Virus record (IMG/VR): IMGVR_UViG_3300019889_000112
Location: 1-31,011 of that record
Length of the DNA: 31,011 bases
Source: a virus
Reading direction: 5' to 3' (one strand)
Every line of letters begins with the position of its first letter. Within the stretch, counting starts at the first letter, position 1. Under the pieces are notes generated by a model, which saw only the letters and a list, made by a program, of their open reading frames with translations, made no database searches and was not told the origin of the DNA. Positions 28,299-31,011 of this stretch are shown here, piece after piece. The position numbers and the translations under genes were made by a program.

Positions 28299-31011
28299 AT
28301 GCCTCAGTATCCTGCTGGATTTACTCCAGATTCTAAGTATCCTGAAGGGTTTACTCCAGATCCTGGAGGAGTATCTAAGTATCCTAGTGGATTTACTCCA
28401 GATGAAGAAGATAGAGGTTTCTTTGCTAAATATCCTAGAATTAGAGAATTAGGCCAAAGACTTCTAACTGGTAGTTCTCCTGAATCTGAAGAACAAATGA
28501 GGCAGTCTGCTATTCAAAAATTAGAGGAAAGTTCTGGAGAATTTCCATCTAGAGAATGGCTATATCCTGGTAGTAATCAAAAAGAATTAGAAAGATTAAG
28601 AGGTGGTGGAAACGTAAGAATTATAGGAACCCCAGAATCAGAAGGTTCTATTCTTCCTAGAATGGGAGAGAATCAAGAGACTTATATGGGTGGATTTTTG
28701 AGAAGCCTATATAATGATTTTGTTGTTCCATTAGGTAGTCCTTCTGGCGCGTTGGGTATGTCCACTCCTAGAGGAATTGCTAGATTTACTCCTCCTAAAA
28801 ATATTCCTAGAATTATACCTGGAACAACTAAAAAAGCTCAGAAATTATTACCTGCTGGCAGAGGAGAAGAACCATTTATAGGTGGTCCTGCAGGAGGTTC
28901 AGGATTAGTAGAACCTAAATCTAATGTAACTCCACAAGTAGAAGAGTTCTTAGGTTCTGGCCAATCTACTTATGGGCGCGCTGGAGATGTGCCACCTAAA
29001 TTTGCTGACTTAGATACTTTAAGAGAACAAGAGCGTTTGAAGGCATTAAATTATACAGACTTTGAATTGCAAGGAGGAAAAGCATTAGACATCCCAGATA
29101 GACCTATTATGGAAGCACCTTCTACTAGTGGAGAAACTGGGATGGGTTTTTCTCCCACTGCTAGAACCGGAGGACTACCATATCCCTTAGATTTTATGCC
29201 TGAAGCTGTTCGTCCCCGTTCTACTCAGGAAGTAACTAGAGCATTAGGAGGGGAAAGATTTTCTAGTCCCTTAAGGGAAGGCGAGCCTATTGGATTTGGT
29301 AACGAACTACCACCTAAATCTATAAAGCCTAAAGTTCCATTAAGAGATCCTACCCGCGCGTTGGAGCCCGGCGAGCCCATAATGCCTAGTGCTCTAAAGA
29401 ATGCAGCTAAAAAAGCTAGAGAGAATACTAAGCTTAATATTGACGAAATGGCAGTTGAATCTGCTCCTTCTCAATTAAGAGAACCTTTAGCAAAACTAAT
29501 AGCACAAGAATCCAAGATGCCTTCTCCTTGGAGGTCTACTAGAACTGTGCTTAATGATCTTAGTCCTGAATTAGCACGTAGGGATAAAAGGGCAGTTCAG
29601 ATTACTAGACAGTATGATGCTCAGTATGTTCCTGAATTTGAGAAGGCTGTAAGAGGATTAACTAATAAAGAAAAAGAAAACTTAGGAGCATATGTAGAAG
29701 GTTCCGTTCCTATTACTAGTCCCAGCGTACAGAAAGCTGTTAATATTTGGAAACAAATTGAGTCTTCAATTGGAGATGAAGCTTCTAGAGTAGGCTTGCG
29801 ATTATTTACTGAGGGAAAGAAGTTCGTTCCTTTCCAGAAGAATACTCAGAACTATTGGCCTCATATTCCCAAGGAAAGACTAGCCGAGGCTGGACTTAGA
29901 GAAAGATTAATGGATTCTGGAATGACTCGTGCCGAAGCTGAACGAGTTATTAAACATTATCAAAAAGAAGGCGAATTAATTATTGGTCCTCAGCATGCTC
30001 GTAAAGTTGGAAGTGAAATTCCCTATAGGTTAGATGCAGATGTAGGTATCACTCATATTAGGGCAATGTCTAAAAGAATGGCACAGCATAGAGAATTTGG
30101 TCCTATGGATATTGCAGGTAAGGGAATTGAGGGTATTGCTGATTTAATTGAAGCTACCAAAGATCCTGATTTAGCTCTTAAGATAATGAAGAGACTTATT
30201 GGTAGAGAGGAGAAGTCTAATCCTATTTTAACTAAATGGTTGGATAGAAGTAGAAAGTATGCCGCGCTCACGAAGCTGCAGAACTTTACTTTGCCTAATA
30301 TGATACTTGGTCAGGGGCCTACTTCTCTTAAAGGAAGTTCTTATCCTATTGAAGCAGGTAAGGAAATATTCAAGCTATTCTCTAAACGTTATAGAGATGA
30401 TCTTGCAAAATCAGGGATATGGCAGAATTTCAGTCACACTCTTGCAGAAGAAATGTCTCATCTAGACCCTTATCTTATTGGTGCAGGTGAAACATTTAAT
30501 AGGGGAATTGCAGGTGCAGTAGGTAAGGCAGTCGCACGAGAAGCACATAGAGAATTAAAAAGGAATCCTAATTCTGCAAGGGCAGCTAAAGAGTTAGGAG
30601 AATTAGTTCTTGAAGATATTAATAAGTTGGTTAGTCAGGACCAATTAACAAATAATCAATTAAATATGGCTGCTGGTAGAATGGCAGAAACTACTCAGGG
30701 ACTTAATGTTCCAGGTAATTTACCCTTCTGGGCCTCAGATCCTTTAACCGGACCTATGAGTTTTATAGGACAGTTAATGACTCAATTTAAGAAGATGGGC
30801 TATCAGGCTACTAAATCAGTATGGGATAGCATGGCGGCCAATCCTAAGGTTAATATTCCATTATGGCTTGCTGTGTCGCAAATTGGTGGAGAATTGACTG
30901 GAGATACTAAGGCATTACTTAGAGGACTATGGAAAGGAACCTCTGAGGAAGATATTGCTAAAAGAGGAGATTGGTGGCTAGGAGAATCAGGAATATCTGG
31001 GCCTGCGATAG
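28299..31011 (+). CDS. Very large ejection/virion protein, C-terminus beyond window
   Basis: An ATG at 28299 (AGGA, 6 nt upstream) opens a frame with no stop to the right edge, giving at least 904 residues. The N-terminus has three copies of YPxGFTPD (residues 4-11, 14-21, 28-35). A proline-rich, disordered region reaches to about residue 370. After that the protein is helical, with segments such as VPEFEKAVRGLTNKEKENLG and FVPFQKNTQNYWPHIPKE. Giant, partly disordered proteins of this type follow the tail genes of podoviruses and are ejected into the host or act as internal-core proteins. No lysozyme or polymerase motif is visible in the part seen. Confidence 0.7.
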   Translation, partial: MPQYPAGFTPDSKYPEGFTPDPGGVSKYPSGFTPDEEDRGFFAKYPRIRELGQRLLTGSSPESEEQMRQSAIQKLEESSGEFPSREWLYPGSNQKELERLRGGGNVRIIGTPESEGSILPRMGENQETYMGGFLRSLYNDFVVPLGSPSGALGMSTPRGIARFTPPKNIPRIIPGTTKKAQKLLPAGRGEEPFIGGPAGGSGLVEPKSNVTPQVEEFLGSGQSTYGRAGDVPPKFADLDTLREQERLKALNYTDFELQGGKALDIPDRPIMEAPSTSGETGMGFSPTARTGGLPYPLDFMPEAVRPRSTQEVTRALGGERFSSPLREGEPIGFGNELPPKSIKPKVPLRDPTRALEPGEPIMPSALKNAAKKARENTKLNIDEMAVESAPSQLREPLAKLIAQESKMPSPWRSTRTVLNDLSPELARRDKRAVQITRQYDAQYVPEFEKAVRGLTNKEKENLGAYVEGSVPITSPSVQKAVNIWKQIESSIGDEASRVGLRLFTEGKKFVPFQKNTQNYWPHIPKERLAEAGLRERLMDSGMTRAEAERVIKHYQKEGELIIGPQHARKVGSEIPYRLDADVGITHIRAMSKRMAQHREFGPMDIAGKGIEGIADLIEATKDPDLALKIMKRLIGREEKSNPILTKWLDRSRKYAALTKLQNFTLPNMILGQGPTSLKGSSYPIEAGKEIFKLFSKRYRDDLAKSGIWQNFSHTLAEEMSHLDPYLIGAGETFNRGIAGAVGKAVAREAHRELKRNPNSARAAKELGELVLEDINKLVSQDQLTNNQLNMAAGRMAETTQGLNVPGNLPFWASDPLTGPMSFIGQLMTQFKKMGYQATKSVWDSMAANPKVNIPLWLAVSQIGGELTGDTKALLRGLWKGTSEEDIAKRGDWWLGESGISGPAI

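Overview
This window looks like part of the genome of an AT-rich, tailed double-stranded DNA phage with a podovirus-type (short-tailed) virion. The evidence is a terminase, portal, scaffold and capsid block, followed by a P22 gp10-like tail-hub candidate, tail-fibre and beta-helix proteins, an M15 peptidase endolysin and a run of large low-complexity ejection-type proteins. There is no tape measure, sheath or major tail protein. No integrase, tRNA gene, CRISPR array or insertion sequence was seen. Sigma70-like promoters fit a bacterial host, but the host cannot be named from the sequence. Both ends of the window cut through genes.

Left arm (1-5955, minus strand): a compact early or accessory operon reads leftward from one promoter at 5986-6015. 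It encodes, in order of transcription: a winged-helix protein with a GTG start, a 36-aa peptide, a zinc-knuckle protein, a 42-aa membrane peptide, a 699-aa SprT-metalloprotease/SNF2-helicase fusion, and a series of small proteins that includes a SLOG-type Rossmann protein. Many genes are coupled by ATGA or TAATG overlaps. Several genes shorter than 60 codons were recovered by reading the gaps.

Control region (about 5858-7749): this is the most unusual part. An 18-bp perfect AT palindrome at 6061-6078 sits at the centre of a larger imperfect dyad (5977-6161). On each side lies an array of ACCGG motifs spaced exactly 11 bp apart, pointing away from the centre. One array lies inside the winged-helix gene and the other is intergenic. 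I read this as a candidate replication origin or partition (centromere-like) site that also contains the early promoter. To its right is a lone minus-strand gene (6365-6931) with its own promoter, leader hairpin and intrinsic terminator. About 800 bp of non-coding DNA then follows, rich in palindromes, with a consensus CRP-type site, a repeated ACTATCAT motif, a large hairpin and the rightward late promoter.

Right arm (7750-31011, plus strand): the morphogenesis genes run small terminase, two small proteins, large terminase, three small proteins, portal, scaffold, major capsid, several small head proteins, head-tail adaptor candidate, a beta-helix protein, a terminator hairpin, tail hub, tail-fibre cluster, a large beta-helix tailspike candidate, endolysin and four ejection-protein candidates, the last running off the right edge. 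Notable regulatory features are an 18-bp perfect inverted repeat covering the start of the gene at 16448 and a 12-bp-stem terminator at 19588-19621.
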